A DNA stretch of 17,126 nucleotides from an uncultured Chitinophagaceae bacterium (GCA_946885335.1 CAMPGG010000040.1:1-17126), one strand, 5' to 3'. Shown: positions 7,615 to 15,454, counted from the first letter of the stretch. Numbers and translations: made by a program. The notes: generated by a model from the letters alone, not told the origin.

Positions 7615-7642
7615 TTCATTCAACAAGAGTTTGTTAATTTTG
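7615..7642 (+). promoter_or_regulatory. Candidate promoter for thrS-infC
   Basis: TAATTTTG at 7635-7642 fits the Bacteroidota -7 element TAnnTTTG. The -33 position is weak (TTC at 7615-7617, 17-bp spacer). Start of transcription near 7649 would give a leader of about 60 bases before the thrS ATG. I see no T-box or other leader structure there. Confidence 0.4.
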
Positions 7643-7710
7643 CACGCCTTAATAGCTAAGCGGAATAGAATGGATATACTTTAGCAATAATCAAAATTAT
7701 AATCAAACAA

Positions 7711-9642
7711 ATGATCAATATAACATTACCGGATGGTGCGGTTCGGCAGTACGAAGCAGGAGTTTCAGCCTTCGAAATAGCAAAAAGCATTTCTGAAGGA
7801 CTGGCCCGAAAGATTATTGCTGCGCAGGTCAATGGAGAAGTTTGGGACATCAGCAGACCTATCCAAAATGATTCATCATTAAAGCTGCTCACCTTTAATG
7901 ATAATGAAGGAAGAACTACATTCTGGCATTCATCGGCTCACCTGATGGCTGAAGCGGTTGAACAACTTTATCCCGGCGTTAAGTTTTGGGTAGGCCCTGC
8001 ATTGGATAATGGTTTTTATTATGACATGGACCTGGGAGATCGCAAACTGGCTGAAGAAGATTTGCAGGGAATAGAAAAGAAGATGAACGAACTGGCCAGG
8101 CAAAATAATAAGTTTGAAAGAAAAGAAATCAGGAAAGAGGAAGCTGTAAATTATTTTACAGAGAAAGGTGATGAATACAAACTTGATCTTTTACAAAACT
8201 TGCAGGATGGTGAAATAACTTTTTACAGCCAGGGAAGTTTTACTGATCTCTGCCGTGGTCCGCATATTCCACATACGGGTTTAATCAAGGCTATCAAACT
8301 GACCAATATTGCCGGTGCCTATTGGAAAGGAGACGAAAAAAATAAACAGCTCATCAGGGTGTATGGTGTAACATTTCCTTCTCAAAAAGAAATGGATGAA
8401 CACCTGGCCATGCTGGAAGAAGCTAAAAAAAGAGATCACCGGAAGCTGGGGAAAGAACTGGGCATTTATACTATGGATGATGATGTAGGTCCGGGATTAC
8501 CTTTATGGTTGCCCAATGGGACTATCATCATCGAGGAATTGGAAAAGCTGGCAAAAGAGACCGAAACTGCGGGTGGTTATAAAAGAGTGGTAACGCCGCA
8601 TATTGCCAAAGAAAATCTTTATCTCACCAGCGGGCACCTGCCTTATTACGAGGATAGCATGTACCCGCCCATGGAATTAGAGGGTGTTAAATATTACCTG
8701 AAGGCTATGAACTGCCCGCATCACCATAAAATATTTGCGGCTGAGCCTAAGAGTTATAAAGACTTACCATTTCGTTTAGCAGAATACGGTACTTGTTACC
8801 GTTATGAACAAAGCGGTGAATTATTTGGATTGATGCGAGTTCGCTGCCTGCACATGAACGATGCGCATATTTATTGCACCAAAGAACAATTCTATGAAGA
8901 GTTTAAAGCGGTAAATGATATGTACCGCAAATACTTTAAGATTTTTGGGATTGATAAATATGTGATGCGACTGAGTCTTCATGATCCGGCGAAATTGGGA
9001 AAGAAATATGTTGACCAGCCTGAACTATGGAAAGAAACGGAACTTTTGGTTCGCGATGTTTTAATAAAAACCGAAACGCCTTTTGTTGAAGTACAGGATG
9101 AAGCAGCCTTTTACGGCCCAAAGATTGATGTACAGATTTGGAGTGCCATCGGGCGGGAATTTACATTGGCTACCAACCAGGTTGATTTTGCACAGGGTCG
9201 CAGTTTTAACCTGAGTTACACAACTGCAAACAACCAATCCGATACGCCATTGATCATTCACAGGGCGCCATTAGGAACGCATGAAAGATTTATTGGATTC
9301 TTGTTGGAACATTATGCAGGTAAATTTCCTGTTTGGCTGGCACCGGTACAGGTTAAGTTGTTACCCATCAGCGATAAATTTTTGGACTATGCCAAAACAA
9401 TTTTGCAAAAGTTGAAAAAAGCTGATATTCGTGCAGAGATTGATGATCGTAACGAAAAGATTGGCAAGAAGATAAGAGATACGGAAATGTTGAAAGTACC
9501 TTATATGCTGGTGGTGGGTGAAAAGGAAATGAATGAAGGAAAAGTGGCAGTAAGAAGACAAGGTAAAGGTGACACCGGGGTGCAATTGGTTGATGATTTT
9601 ATCAATGCAACGCTCAATGAGATTATGGAAAGGAAAGATTAA
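7711..9642 (+). CDS. thrS: Threonine--tRNA ligase
   Basis: Full-length class II threonyl-tRNA synthetase of 643 residues, essential for charging tRNA-Thr in the cytoplasm. The N-terminal TGS domain (about 1-63) begins MINITLPDG. The editing domain has the zinc-dependent motifs HSSAH (His 73 and His 77) and CRGPH (Cys 181 and His 185), used to clear mischarged Ser-tRNA-Thr. In the catalytic core, the zinc ligands that select threonine are Cys 335 (MNCPHH), His 386 (NDAHIYC) and His 517 (IHRAPLG), close to the E. coli 334/385/511 positions. Motif 2 has Arg 364 in YRYEQSGEL, and motif 3 has Arg 526 in GTHERF. The anticodon-binding domain covers about 540-643. All key residues are present. infC follows in the same direction 64 bp downstream, so they are probably cotranscribed. 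Confidence 0.98.
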   Translation: MINITLPDGAVRQYEAGVSAFEIAKSISEGLARKIIAAQVNGEVWDISRPIQNDSSLKLLTFNDNEGRTTFWHSSAHLMAEAVEQLYPGVKFWVGPALDNGFYYDMDLGDRKLAEEDLQGIEKKMNELARQNNKFERKEIRKEEAVNYFTEKGDEYKLDLLQNLQDGEITFYSQGSFTDLCRGPHIPHTGLIKAIKLTNIAGAYWKGDEKNKQLIRVYGVTFPSQKEMDEHLAMLEEAKKRDHRKLGKELGIYTMDDDVGPGLPLWLPNGTIIIEELEKLAKETETAGGYKRVVTPHIAKENLYLTSGHLPYYEDSMYPPMELEGVKYYLKAMNCPHHHKIFAAEPKSYKDLPFRLAEYGTCYRYEQSGELFGLMRVRCLHMNDAHIYCTKEQFYEEFKAVNDMYRKYFKIFGIDKYVMRLSLHDPAKLGKKYVDQPELWKETELLVRDVLIKTETPFVEVQDEAAFYGPKIDVQIWSAIGREFTLATNQVDFAQGRSFNLSYTTANNQSDTPLIIHRAPLGTHERFIGFLLEHYAGKFPVWLAPVQVKLLPISDKFLDYAKTILQKLKKADIRAEIDDRNEKIGKKIRDTEMLKVPYMLVVGEKEMNEGKVAVRRQGKGDTGVQLVDDFINATLNEIMERKD

Positions 9643-9706
9643 TTCAATATATTTAAACAAATAAAAAATTGCCTGAAAGGGGCAGGATATCACGAAAAAA
9701 CAATAA

Positions 9707-10315
9707 ATGGCATTACAAAAACAAGGATTCAGGGGATACAAAGGAAGATTTCCCCAAAAGAAAGAAGCAGAACATCGTATTAACCACCATATCAGGGTTC
9801 CCCAGGTAAGATTAGTGGGCGAAAATGTAGAAGTAGGTATCTATCCAACAGCAGAAGCCTATAAAATGGCGCAGGACCTGGAATTAGACCTGGTTGAAAT
9901 TTCTCCCCAGGGCGATCCCCCGGTTTGCCGGATCATCGATTACAATAAATTTTTATACGACAAGAAGCGGAAGGAAAAAGAGATGAAGGCGAAAGCCAAA
10001 ACCTCTGAGATAAAAGAAATTCGTTTTACACCTAATACGGATGATCATGATTTTGACTTTAAAGCAAAACATGCTATTAACTTTTTAAAAGACGGCAACA
10101 AGGTTAAAGCTTATGTGCAGTTTAAAGGAAGGGCCATCCAATTCAAAGACCGGGGAGAATTACTGTTATTAAAATTCGCAGAAAGACTGGCGGAAAACGG
10201 TGTTTTGGAAAGCATGCCAAAAATGGAAGGACGCAGAATGCTGGCCATGTTTGCTCCTAAAACCAAAAAGAAAGAGAAAAAAGAGAAACCGGAAAAAAAT
10301 AATAATAACGAATAA
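9707..10315 (+). CDS. infC: Translation initiation factor IF-3
   Basis: A 202-residue IF-3, which binds the 30S subunit, prevents early 50S joining and checks the start codon and initiator tRNA. The IF3-N domain is at about 20-92 (EHRINHHIRVPQVRLVGENV, then DLVEISPQGDPPVCRIIDYN), the Lys-rich linker helix at about 84-100, and the IF3-C domain at about 102-185 (EIRFTPNTDDHDFDFK, VQFKGRAIQFKDRGE, MEGRRMLAMFAP). A Lys-rich tail with NNNNE at the end follows, common in Bacteroidota. The start is ATG, with an in-frame TAA immediately before it (9704-9706), so there is no upstream alternative. This differs from the rare AUU start that gives E. coli infC its autocontrol. A strong terminator follows directly, and rpmI/rplT are not next. 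Confidence 0.97.
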   Translation: MALQKQGFRGYKGRFPQKKEAEHRINHHIRVPQVRLVGENVEVGIYPTAEAYKMAQDLELDLVEISPQGDPPVCRIIDYNKFLYDKKRKEKEMKAKAKTSEIKEIRFTPNTDDHDFDFKAKHAINFLKDGNKVKAYVQFKGRAIQFKDRGELLLLKFAERLAENGVLESMPKMEGRRMLAMFAPKTKKKEKKEKPEKNNNNE

Positions 10316-10319
10316 ATGG

Positions 10320-10348
10320 AAACAGGAGCTGGTCTCCTGTTTTTTTTT
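10320..10348 (+). terminator. Strong intrinsic terminator after infC
   Basis: AACAGGAG (10321-10328), loop CTGGT, CTCCTGTT (10334-10341), with one more A-T pair at the base, then an unbroken T-run from 10340 to 10348. It begins 5 bases after the infC stop codon. This is a textbook Rho-independent terminator and the clearest in the window. Confidence 0.92.
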
Positions 10349-10404
10349 AATTGGTTGAAAACCAGTACCCGGGGGTTAATTATATGAAAACAAGAAATTA
10401 AAAA

Positions 10405-10435
10405 TTTCCTCCTCCAAGGCTTTTTTTTACTTTCG
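10405..10435 (+). promoter_or_regulatory. Candidate promoter for the glucanotransferase gene
   Basis: TTTC at 10405-10408, 19-bp spacer, TACTTTCG at 10428-10435: one mismatch to TAnnTTTG in the -7 element and a weak -33. It lies after the infC terminator and about 70 bases before the ATG at 10507, where a new promoter is needed. Confidence 0.35.
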
Positions 10436-10506
10436 CCCGTTATACGGTGTTTATCTTACACATTAAATAAGATCTAAGTAAATTTTATCCTTTAAAATTA
10501 ATTGGA

Positions 10507-13197
10507 ATGAAAGTCGATTTTTTCCTGCGCTTCCATACAAAAGTCAATCAAATCTTATATATAAGTGGAAATCATTCACTACTGGGTGAATATGACATGG
10601 ATCAAGCCTTGCAAATGAATTATTATAACAATGATTTTTGGAAGGCAAGTATTGAGATAGATGAAAAGAAAACACCCCAGTTGCGATACAAGTACATTTT
10701 GAAAAATGTAGGAGGTGAGTGGATCCCTGAAAATGAAAATACTCGGATCATCCAAAATCCAAAATCTGCAGCCAGGGATATTACTTTAATTGATACCTGG
10801 AACCATGCAGGCGACTATGAAAATGCTTTTTATACTGCACCATTCAGGGAGATATTTCTCAATCGTAAAGAAACAAAGCCACGTTATCCAAAAAATTATA
10901 ATTTCCAGTTCAGGGTAAAGGCTCCTTTATTACAAAAAGATGAAACTGTTTGTATTTCAGGCGGATCTGAAGCATTAGGCAACTGGTCAACCGAAAATAT
11001 TCAATTACTACAGCCTGTAGGAAATTGGTTTGAGGTTAGTCTTCAAATAGAAAAAAACCAATTGCCCTTTGAATATAAATACGGCGTTTATAATACAAAA
11101 ACAAAAACCTTTGTTCGTTTTGAAGATGGAGCAAACAGGCAATTGCCGGTAAATCTTACAAATAATCCATTAACGATTCTTCACGATGGGTTTGTTCATC
11201 TCCCTAATAATTCATGGCATGGTGCAGGTGTTGCCATTCCTGTTTTCAGTTTGCGCAGCAAAAAAAGTTTTGGCGCCGGTGAATTCAATGATTTAAAACT
11301 ATTGGTTGACTGGGCAAAAAACACGGGATTGAAAATGATCCAGTTGTTGCCTGTGAATGATACAATTGCAACCAATACTTATACTGATTCATATCCTTAT
11401 GCATCTATATCCGCATTTGCTTTGCACCCGCTTTATGTAAACCTTGAAAAAGTTGCCGGTCGCAAACATGCATCACATATTACTTCCTTAAAAAGGAAAC
11501 AAAAGCAACTGAACGAGTTGCCTGAAATGGATTACGAAGAAGTGATCAAATATAAACTGCAGGTTTTAGAAGAATTGTATGAATTAGATGGGAAAGAAAT
11601 ATTGAACAGTGATGGATTTGATGCATTCTTTGAAAAAAATAATCACTGGCTGGTTCCTTATGCTGCATTCAGCTACCTGCGTGATAAAAACAAAACATCT
11701 CATTACAGTCACTGGAACACCAATGCGGTTTATGATAAATCGGATATTGCCAAATTAACCAGCAAAAAATCAAAGGCATACAAACGCATCGCGTTTCATT
11801 ATTTTACCCAGTATCATTTGCATTTGCAATTAAAGGAAGCTGCAGATTATGCGCATAAAAATGGGATAGCGTTAAAAGGTGACATTCCTATTGGCATTTA
11901 CCGGTATGGTGTTGATGCCTGGATGGATCCCGATCTTTATCATATGGATCAACAAGCGGGTGCACCGCCAGATGATTTTGCAATAAAGGGTCAAAACTGG
12001 GGCTTCCCAACTTACAATTGGCAAAAAATGCAGCAGGATGGATTTGCCTGGTGGCGCAAGCGCTTTGAACAAATGAGCGAATATTTTTCAGCTTTCCGCA
12101 TTGATCATATCCTGGGATTCTTCCGCATTTGGAGCATACCACGTCATGCCATTGAAGGAATTATGGGACACTTTGTTCCGGCCATTCCGTTGTATGCATC
12201 CGAATTGAAAGAACATGGAATACATACTGATCTTAAAAGATTTTACAAACCTTTTATTACAGAAGAAATTATCTACGAGATTTTTGGTTCAAATGCGGAA
12301 CAGGTATTGTCCTCATTTGTTGTACCCAATGATTGGGGAAGTTATAACCTGGAATTTCAATTTGAAACACAGCTGCAGGTTGAAAAATATTTTGCAACAT
12401 TAGAACCCTCTGAAGAAAATAAAAAAATAAAACAAGGTCTGTTCGACCTGATATCGAATGTAATCTTATTGCCTGATTCAAATGCAGGCGAATCAGAATT
12501 TCATTTCCGTTTCGGTATGGAGAATACAACTTCCTTCCGCTACCTGGATGATCATACAAAAGGAGTACTAAAATATTTATACAATAATTATTTCTATCAA
12601 CGGCAGGATGATTTTTGGAAAAAAGAAGCCATGCATAAGTTGCCATGTTTGAAGCAGGCAACCAATATGCTGATCTGTGGTGAAGATCTTGGTATGGTTC
12701 CGCATTCCGTTCCGGAAGTAATGAAACAGCTTGGTATATTAAGCCTTGAAATTCAACGTATGCCAAAGGATGCCACGAAACTTTTCTTTCATCCTGATGA
12801 TGCACCATATCTTTCTGTTGTTACACCTTCCACGCATGATATGAGTACAATCCGTGGATGGTGGGAAGAAGACCGTTCAAAAACCCAGCATTTCTTTAAT
12901 CATGAATTGGGACAACATGGTGAAGCGCCATATTTCTGTGAGCCATGGATAAACAAGGCTATTGTTTTACAGCATTTATATTCGCCGGCTATGTGGAGCA
13001 TTTTCCAGTTACAGGATCTGTTAGGGATTGATGGAGAGTTGCGCAGGGCACATCCTTCAGAAGAAAGAATTAATGTACCTGCAGATCCAAAACATTACTG
13101 GCGTTATCGTATGCATATTCCATTAGAGCAATTGCTAAAAGAAAAATCTTTTAACCAGGAATTGTCTGGTTATATAAAAGACAGTGGGAGAGGGTGA
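10507..13197 (+). CDS. malQ: 4-alpha-glucanotransferase (GH77) with two N-terminal CBM20 domains, DPE2-like
   Basis: An 896-residue cytoplasmic amylomaltase with no signal peptide. It transfers alpha-1,4-glucan segments between maltodextrins or glycogen and releases glucose. Two CBM20 starch-binding domains come first: about 1-95 (VDFFLRFHTKVNQILYISGN, then LLGEYD) and about 130-225 (ISGGSEALGNWS). The GH77 barrel follows from about 245, with SLRSKKSFGAGEFNDL, RIDHILGFFRIW (nucleophile Asp 533), CGEDLGMVP (acid/base Glu 726) and STHDMSTIRGWW (Asp 778). The spacing from nucleophile to acid/base is 193 residues, against 47 in the Thermus aquaticus enzyme as I recall it (293 to 340), so there is an insertion of about 146 residues. 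Tandem CBM20 plus this insertion is the layout of plant DPE2 and of other Bacteroidota MalQ proteins. The gene stands alone, with no maltose or glycogen genes beside it. Confidence 0.96.
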   Translation: MKVDFFLRFHTKVNQILYISGNHSLLGEYDMDQALQMNYYNNDFWKASIEIDEKKTPQLRYKYILKNVGGEWIPENENTRIIQNPKSAARDITLIDTWNHAGDYENAFYTAPFREIFLNRKETKPRYPKNYNFQFRVKAPLLQKDETVCISGGSEALGNWSTENIQLLQPVGNWFEVSLQIEKNQLPFEYKYGVYNTKTKTFVRFEDGANRQLPVNLTNNPLTILHDGFVHLPNNSWHGAGVAIPVFSLRSKKSFGAGEFNDLKLLVDWAKNTGLKMIQLLPVNDTIATNTYTDSYPYASISAFALHPLYVNLEKVAGRKHASHITSLKRKQKQLNELPEMDYEEVIKYKLQVLEELYELDGKEILNSDGFDAFFEKNNHWLVPYAAFSYLRDKNKTSHYSHWNTNAVYDKSDIAKLTSKKSKAYKRIAFHYFTQYHLHLQLKEAADYAHKNGIALKGDIPIGIYRYGVDAWMDPDLYHMDQQAGAPPDDFAIKGQNWGFPTYNWQKMQQDGFAWWRKRFEQMSEYFSAFRIDHILGFFRIWSIPRHAIEGIMGHFVPAIPLYASELKEHGIHTDLKRFYKPFITEEIIYEIFGSNAEQVLSSFVVPNDWGSYNLEFQFETQLQVEKYFATLEPSEENKKIKQGLFDLISNVILLPDSNAGESEFHFRFGMENTTSFRYLDDHTKGVLKYLYNNYFYQRQDDFWKKEAMHKLPCLKQATNMLICGEDLGMVPHSVPEVMKQLGILSLEIQRMPKDATKLFFHPDDAPYLSVVTPSTHDMSTIRGWWEEDRSKTQHFFNHELGQHGEAPYFCEPWINKAIVLQHLYSPAMWSIFQLQDLLGIDGELRRAHPSEERINVPADPKHYWRYRMHIPLEQLLKEKSFNQELSGYIKDSGRG

Positions 13198-13199
13198 TT

Positions 13200-13231
13200 G
13201 AGTGGTTGATAAGTTGAGTGGTTGACAAGTT
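13200..13231. repeat. Tandem pair of a 16-bp repeat
   Basis: GAGTGGTTGATAAGTT (13200-13215) is followed directly by GAGTGGTTGACAAGTT (13216-13231), one mismatch in 16. A degenerate continuation (GAAAGGTT) follows. It begins 3 bases past the malQ stop codon. It does not form a hairpin that I can see. Confidence 0.8.
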
Positions 13232-13252
13232 GAAAGGTTCCTTAGATGATGA

Positions 13253-13283
13253 GGAATTGGGATATTAGGAATTTGGAATTGGG
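13253..13283. repeat. Short direct repeat GGAATTGGG
   Basis: GGAATTGGG occurs at 13253-13261 and 13275-13283, with a related AGGAATTTGG in between. It is part of the low-complexity, repeat-rich 280-bp stretch between malQ and the epimerase, which contains no credible gene. Confidence 0.6.
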
Positions 13284-13310
13284 CTATAGGTCGAATGTTC
13301 GTTTAACAGA

Positions 13311-13335
13311 CTGTCAGTCTGAGCTTGTCGAAGAC
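13311..13335. repeat. Candidate dispersed intergenic repeat containing CTGAGCTTGTCGAAG
   Basis: The segment CTGTCAGTCTGAGCTT followed by GTCGAAGAC carries the core CTGAGCTTGTCGAAG. From memory this core (and its complement CTTCGACAAGCTCAG) recurs between genes in many bacterial genomes, including Bacteroidota. The ends GTCT and AGAC are complementary. Only one copy is present in the window, so the repeat status rests on recall. Confidence 0.5.
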
Positions 13336-13444
13336 GGCGTAAGAAATTAAAAAAACGTCAACTTATATAAGGATAAGACAATGTTTAATATGTTTATTTA
13401 TAAATTCAAGTACCCATAACAGTTATTAGCTTCCAACAACAAGA

Positions 13445-13472
13445 CTAAACTCTAAACCCTAAACTCTAAACG
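13445..13472. repeat. Four tandem copies of the heptamer CTAAACN
   Basis: CTAAACT, CTAAACC, CTAAACT and CTAAACG lie head to tail, 28 bp in all, ending 5 bases before the ATG of the dipeptide epimerase. The position means the array is almost certainly in its 5' leader and covers the place a ribosome binding site would occupy. Confidence 0.85.
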
Positions 13473-13477
13473 CTTTT

Positions 13478-14500
13478 ATGAAAATAAACTATCGCTCATT
13501 TTCATTGCCTTTTAAATATCCTTTTACCATTTCAAAAGGGACTAAGACTCATCAACCCACACTCATTGTTGAACTGGAACATTTTGGCATTAAAGGATAT
13601 GGCGAAGCGCCAGCCATCAGCTATTACAATATCCCGGTTGAAAAAATGATCGCTGACCTGGAACAGAAAAAAACGTTTGCTGAAAAATTCGCTTTCACTG
13701 AGCCCGATCGTTATTGGCATTACCTGCATCATCTATTTCCCCAAAATCATTTTTTAGTTTGTGCACTGGATATGGCCGCCTGGGATATGTATGGTAAGTT
13801 AAAAGGAAAGCCTTTATACAAATTCTGGAAAGAAGAATTTAGCGATGATTTAGTTACAGATTACACGATAGGTATTGACACCATTGAAAAAATGGTTGAA
13901 AAAATGAAAGAGAAACCCTGGCCAATATACAAGATCAAATTAGGAACTGACCAGGATATTGAAATAGTAACTGCATTACGCAAGCAAACAGATGCACGAT
14001 TTCGGATTGATGCCAATGCGGCATGGACGGCTGATGAAGCACTGGAAAAAATTCCTCAATTAAAAGACCTGGGTGTTGAACTGATTGAACAACCCTTGGC
14101 CAAAGATGATTGGGAAGGAATGAAAAAATTATATGAACATTCGCCATTGCCTTTGATTGCGGATGAAAGTTGTGTGTATGAACAGGATGTAGAAAAATGT
14201 TTACACCATTTCCATGGCATCAATATCAAATTGACCAAATGCAGTGGTATTACACCTGCATTGAGAATGATCAGTAAAGCAAGGGAGTTGGATATGAAGG
14301 TGATGGTGGGATGTATGAATGAATCAACTGTGGGGTCTGCCGCAATTGTTCACCTGATGCCATTGATAGATTATGTGGATGTAGATGGACCGCTGTTATT
14401 AAACCAGGACCTGGCTGCCGGATTTACTTATCATGAAGGTCATATTCATCCTTCAACAGAAAATGGACTCGGTATTAAAATGTTGGAAAATATTGGATGA
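13478..14500 (+). CDS. Dipeptide epimerase, enolase superfamily (L-Ala-D/L-Glu epimerase-like)
   Basis: A 340-residue cytoplasmic enzyme of the muconate-lactonising branch of the enolase superfamily. Family members epimerise dipeptides such as L-Ala-D-Glu from murein turnover to L-Ala-L-Glu for peptidase breakdown. All catalytic residues are visible: the KxK pair Lys 152/Lys 154 in KIKLG, metal ligands Asp 178 (RIDANAAW), Glu 204 (IEQPL) and Asp 229 (ADES), the opposite-face base Lys 254 (KLTKCSG), and the DxD pair Asp 301/Asp 303 (DVDGP) that binds the dipeptide amino group and marks dipeptide epimerases. TDYTIGID before the KxK motif also fits this subgroup. The N-terminal capping domain (1-120) is intact. 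The exact dipeptide substrate cannot be read from the motifs. No murein-peptide permease or peptidase gene is adjacent. The leader holds a heptamer repeat array. Confidence 0.93.
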   Translation: MKINYRSFSLPFKYPFTISKGTKTHQPTLIVELEHFGIKGYGEAPAISYYNIPVEKMIADLEQKKTFAEKFAFTEPDRYWHYLHHLFPQNHFLVCALDMAAWDMYGKLKGKPLYKFWKEEFSDDLVTDYTIGIDTIEKMVEKMKEKPWPIYKIKLGTDQDIEIVTALRKQTDARFRIDANAAWTADEALEKIPQLKDLGVELIEQPLAKDDWEGMKKLYEHSPLPLIADESCVYEQDVEKCLHHFHGINIKLTKCSGITPALRMISKARELDMKVMVGCMNESTVGSAAIVHLMPLIDYVDVDGPLLLNQDLAAGFTYHEGHIHPSTENGLGIKMLENIG

Positions 14501-14503
14501 TAA

Positions 14504-14522
14504 AATGCGTTAATTACGCATT
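14504..14522. terminator. Small hairpin after the epimerase gene
   Basis: AATGCGT (14504-14510), loop TAATT, ACGCATT (14516-14522): a perfect 7-bp stem starting 4 bases after the stop codon. No T-run follows, so it is a poor intrinsic terminator on its own. It may stabilise the 3' end or be incidental. Confidence 0.35.
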
Positions 14523-14572
14523 GAATATATAATCGTTTAATATAACCCGTGCAATATCCTAAACCGGTTGAT

Positions 14573-15454
14573 TTGAAATCCAAAATCAAACACATACTTT
14601 TCATTATACTTTTGGCTCCTGCCAGCTTATTTGCACAGGTGCAAACAGAAAATTTCAGCCTGGGTATTTTTGGTGGATTAATCAATTACCAGGGCGACCT
14701 GAATCCAAATAGTTTTACTGTAAATCGCTCCAAACCAGCTTTTGGATTAATTGCAAGATTCAAATTTCATCCTCATTTAACCTGGCGCACAGGCATTGCA
14801 ACTGGAGAAATACAGGCGGCAGACCGGTATAACCGGGATTATCTTAAACCCAGGAACCTGAGTTTTAATACCAATTTAAAAGAGATACACACAGGATTGG
14901 AAATATCGATCACAAACCTGGAAACAAAAAAACTTGCGCCTTATCTATATGGTGGTGCTGCCATTTTTAGTTTTAATCCTTGGACAACAGATCAACAAGG
15001 AAATAAAGTTTATTTGCAGCCACTCGGAACGGAAGGACAAGGTTTACCGGAATATCCATCCAAAAAGAAATATAAACTCACTCAATTCGCCTTTGCTTTC
15101 GGTGGTGGTTTCAGATATGCCGTCAGTGATCATTTTAATTTAGGGTTTGAGTTAAACCAGCGAAAAACTTTTACAGATTACCTGGATGATGTCAGCACTA
15201 CTTATGCCGATCAGCAGGTTTTATTAAACGGAAACGGGCCAAAAGCTGTAGAAATGGCTTTTCGGGGCGATGAATTACCTGGAAATGCCAACTATCCATC
15301 AGATAAAGAAATCCGTGGTACCCCAACCGAAAAAGACTGGTATTATTTTATTGGGCTGCAGGTTGAAGTAAAATGGAGTGGTATCCGGTCCCTGTTTAAT
15401 AATCTTACTAATGCGAACGCACGGAGTTACAATACAAAATGTCCACGCTGGTAA
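14573..15454 (+). CDS. DUF6089-type outer-membrane beta-barrel protein, non-ATG start
   Basis: An exported beta-barrel protein of 293 residues from the chosen start. There is no in-frame ATG after the upstream stop at 14543; the only options are GTG at 14549 and TTG at 14573. I prefer TTG because it gives MKSKIKHILFIILLAPASLF then AQ, a standard Sec signal, and mirrors the MKS start of the next gene. The mature part has alternating strands with LGIFGGLINYQGDL, NLSFNTNLKEIHTGLEI, PYLYGGAAIF, TEGQGLPEY, FAFAFGGGFRYAVS, FTDYLDDVST and KDWYYFIGLQ, ending KCPRW. The block order and terminal Cys-Pro fit the DUF6089 family seen in Bacteroidota. The next gene is a paralogue, 183 bp downstream in the same direction. 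Function is unknown, and an OmpA-like or structural envelope role is inference. Confidence 0.85.
   Translation: MKSKIKHILFIILLAPASLFAQVQTENFSLGIFGGLINYQGDLNPNSFTVNRSKPAFGLIARFKFHPHLTWRTGIATGEIQAADRYNRDYLKPRNLSFNTNLKEIHTGLEISITNLETKKLAPYLYGGAAIFSFNPWTTDQQGNKVYLQPLGTEGQGLPEYPSKKKYKLTQFAFAFGGGFRYAVSDHFNLGFELNQRKTFTDYLDDVSTTYADQQVLLNGNGPKAVEMAFRGDELPGNANYPSDKEIRGTPTEKDWYYFIGLQVEVKWSGIRSLFNNLTNANARSYNTKCPRW

Noticed and set aside
7576..7710. TAATTTTG on the minus strand (7692-7699) as promoter of the long secreted paralogue
   Set aside because: It would give a leader over 100 bases long, overlaps the thrS start region, and has only a poor -33 partner; too weak to list.
9361..9741. Minus-strand open frame covering the thrS-infC junction
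   Set aside because: Both sense genes are complete and well conserved; the antisense product is Phe/Cys-rich with no family resemblance.
12269..12808. Minus-strand open frame of 179 codons within malQ
   Set aside because: It overlaps the GH77 insertion and catalytic Glu region on the other strand; the sense protein is intact there.
13445..13472. CTAAACN array as a telomere-like sequence
   Set aside because: The resemblance to the plant-type CCCTAAA repeat is superficial: only four degenerate copies, inside a circular-type bacterial gene order and right before a start codon.
13198..13477. CRISPR array or hidden small gene in the repeat-rich gap
   Set aside because: Repeats are too short, unequal and adjacent with no spacers, no cas genes are present, and no frame has a start with coding-like composition.
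14504..14522. Hairpin after the epimerase as an intrinsic terminator
   Set aside because: The stem is perfect but there is no T-run, so I list it only as a low-confidence hairpin.
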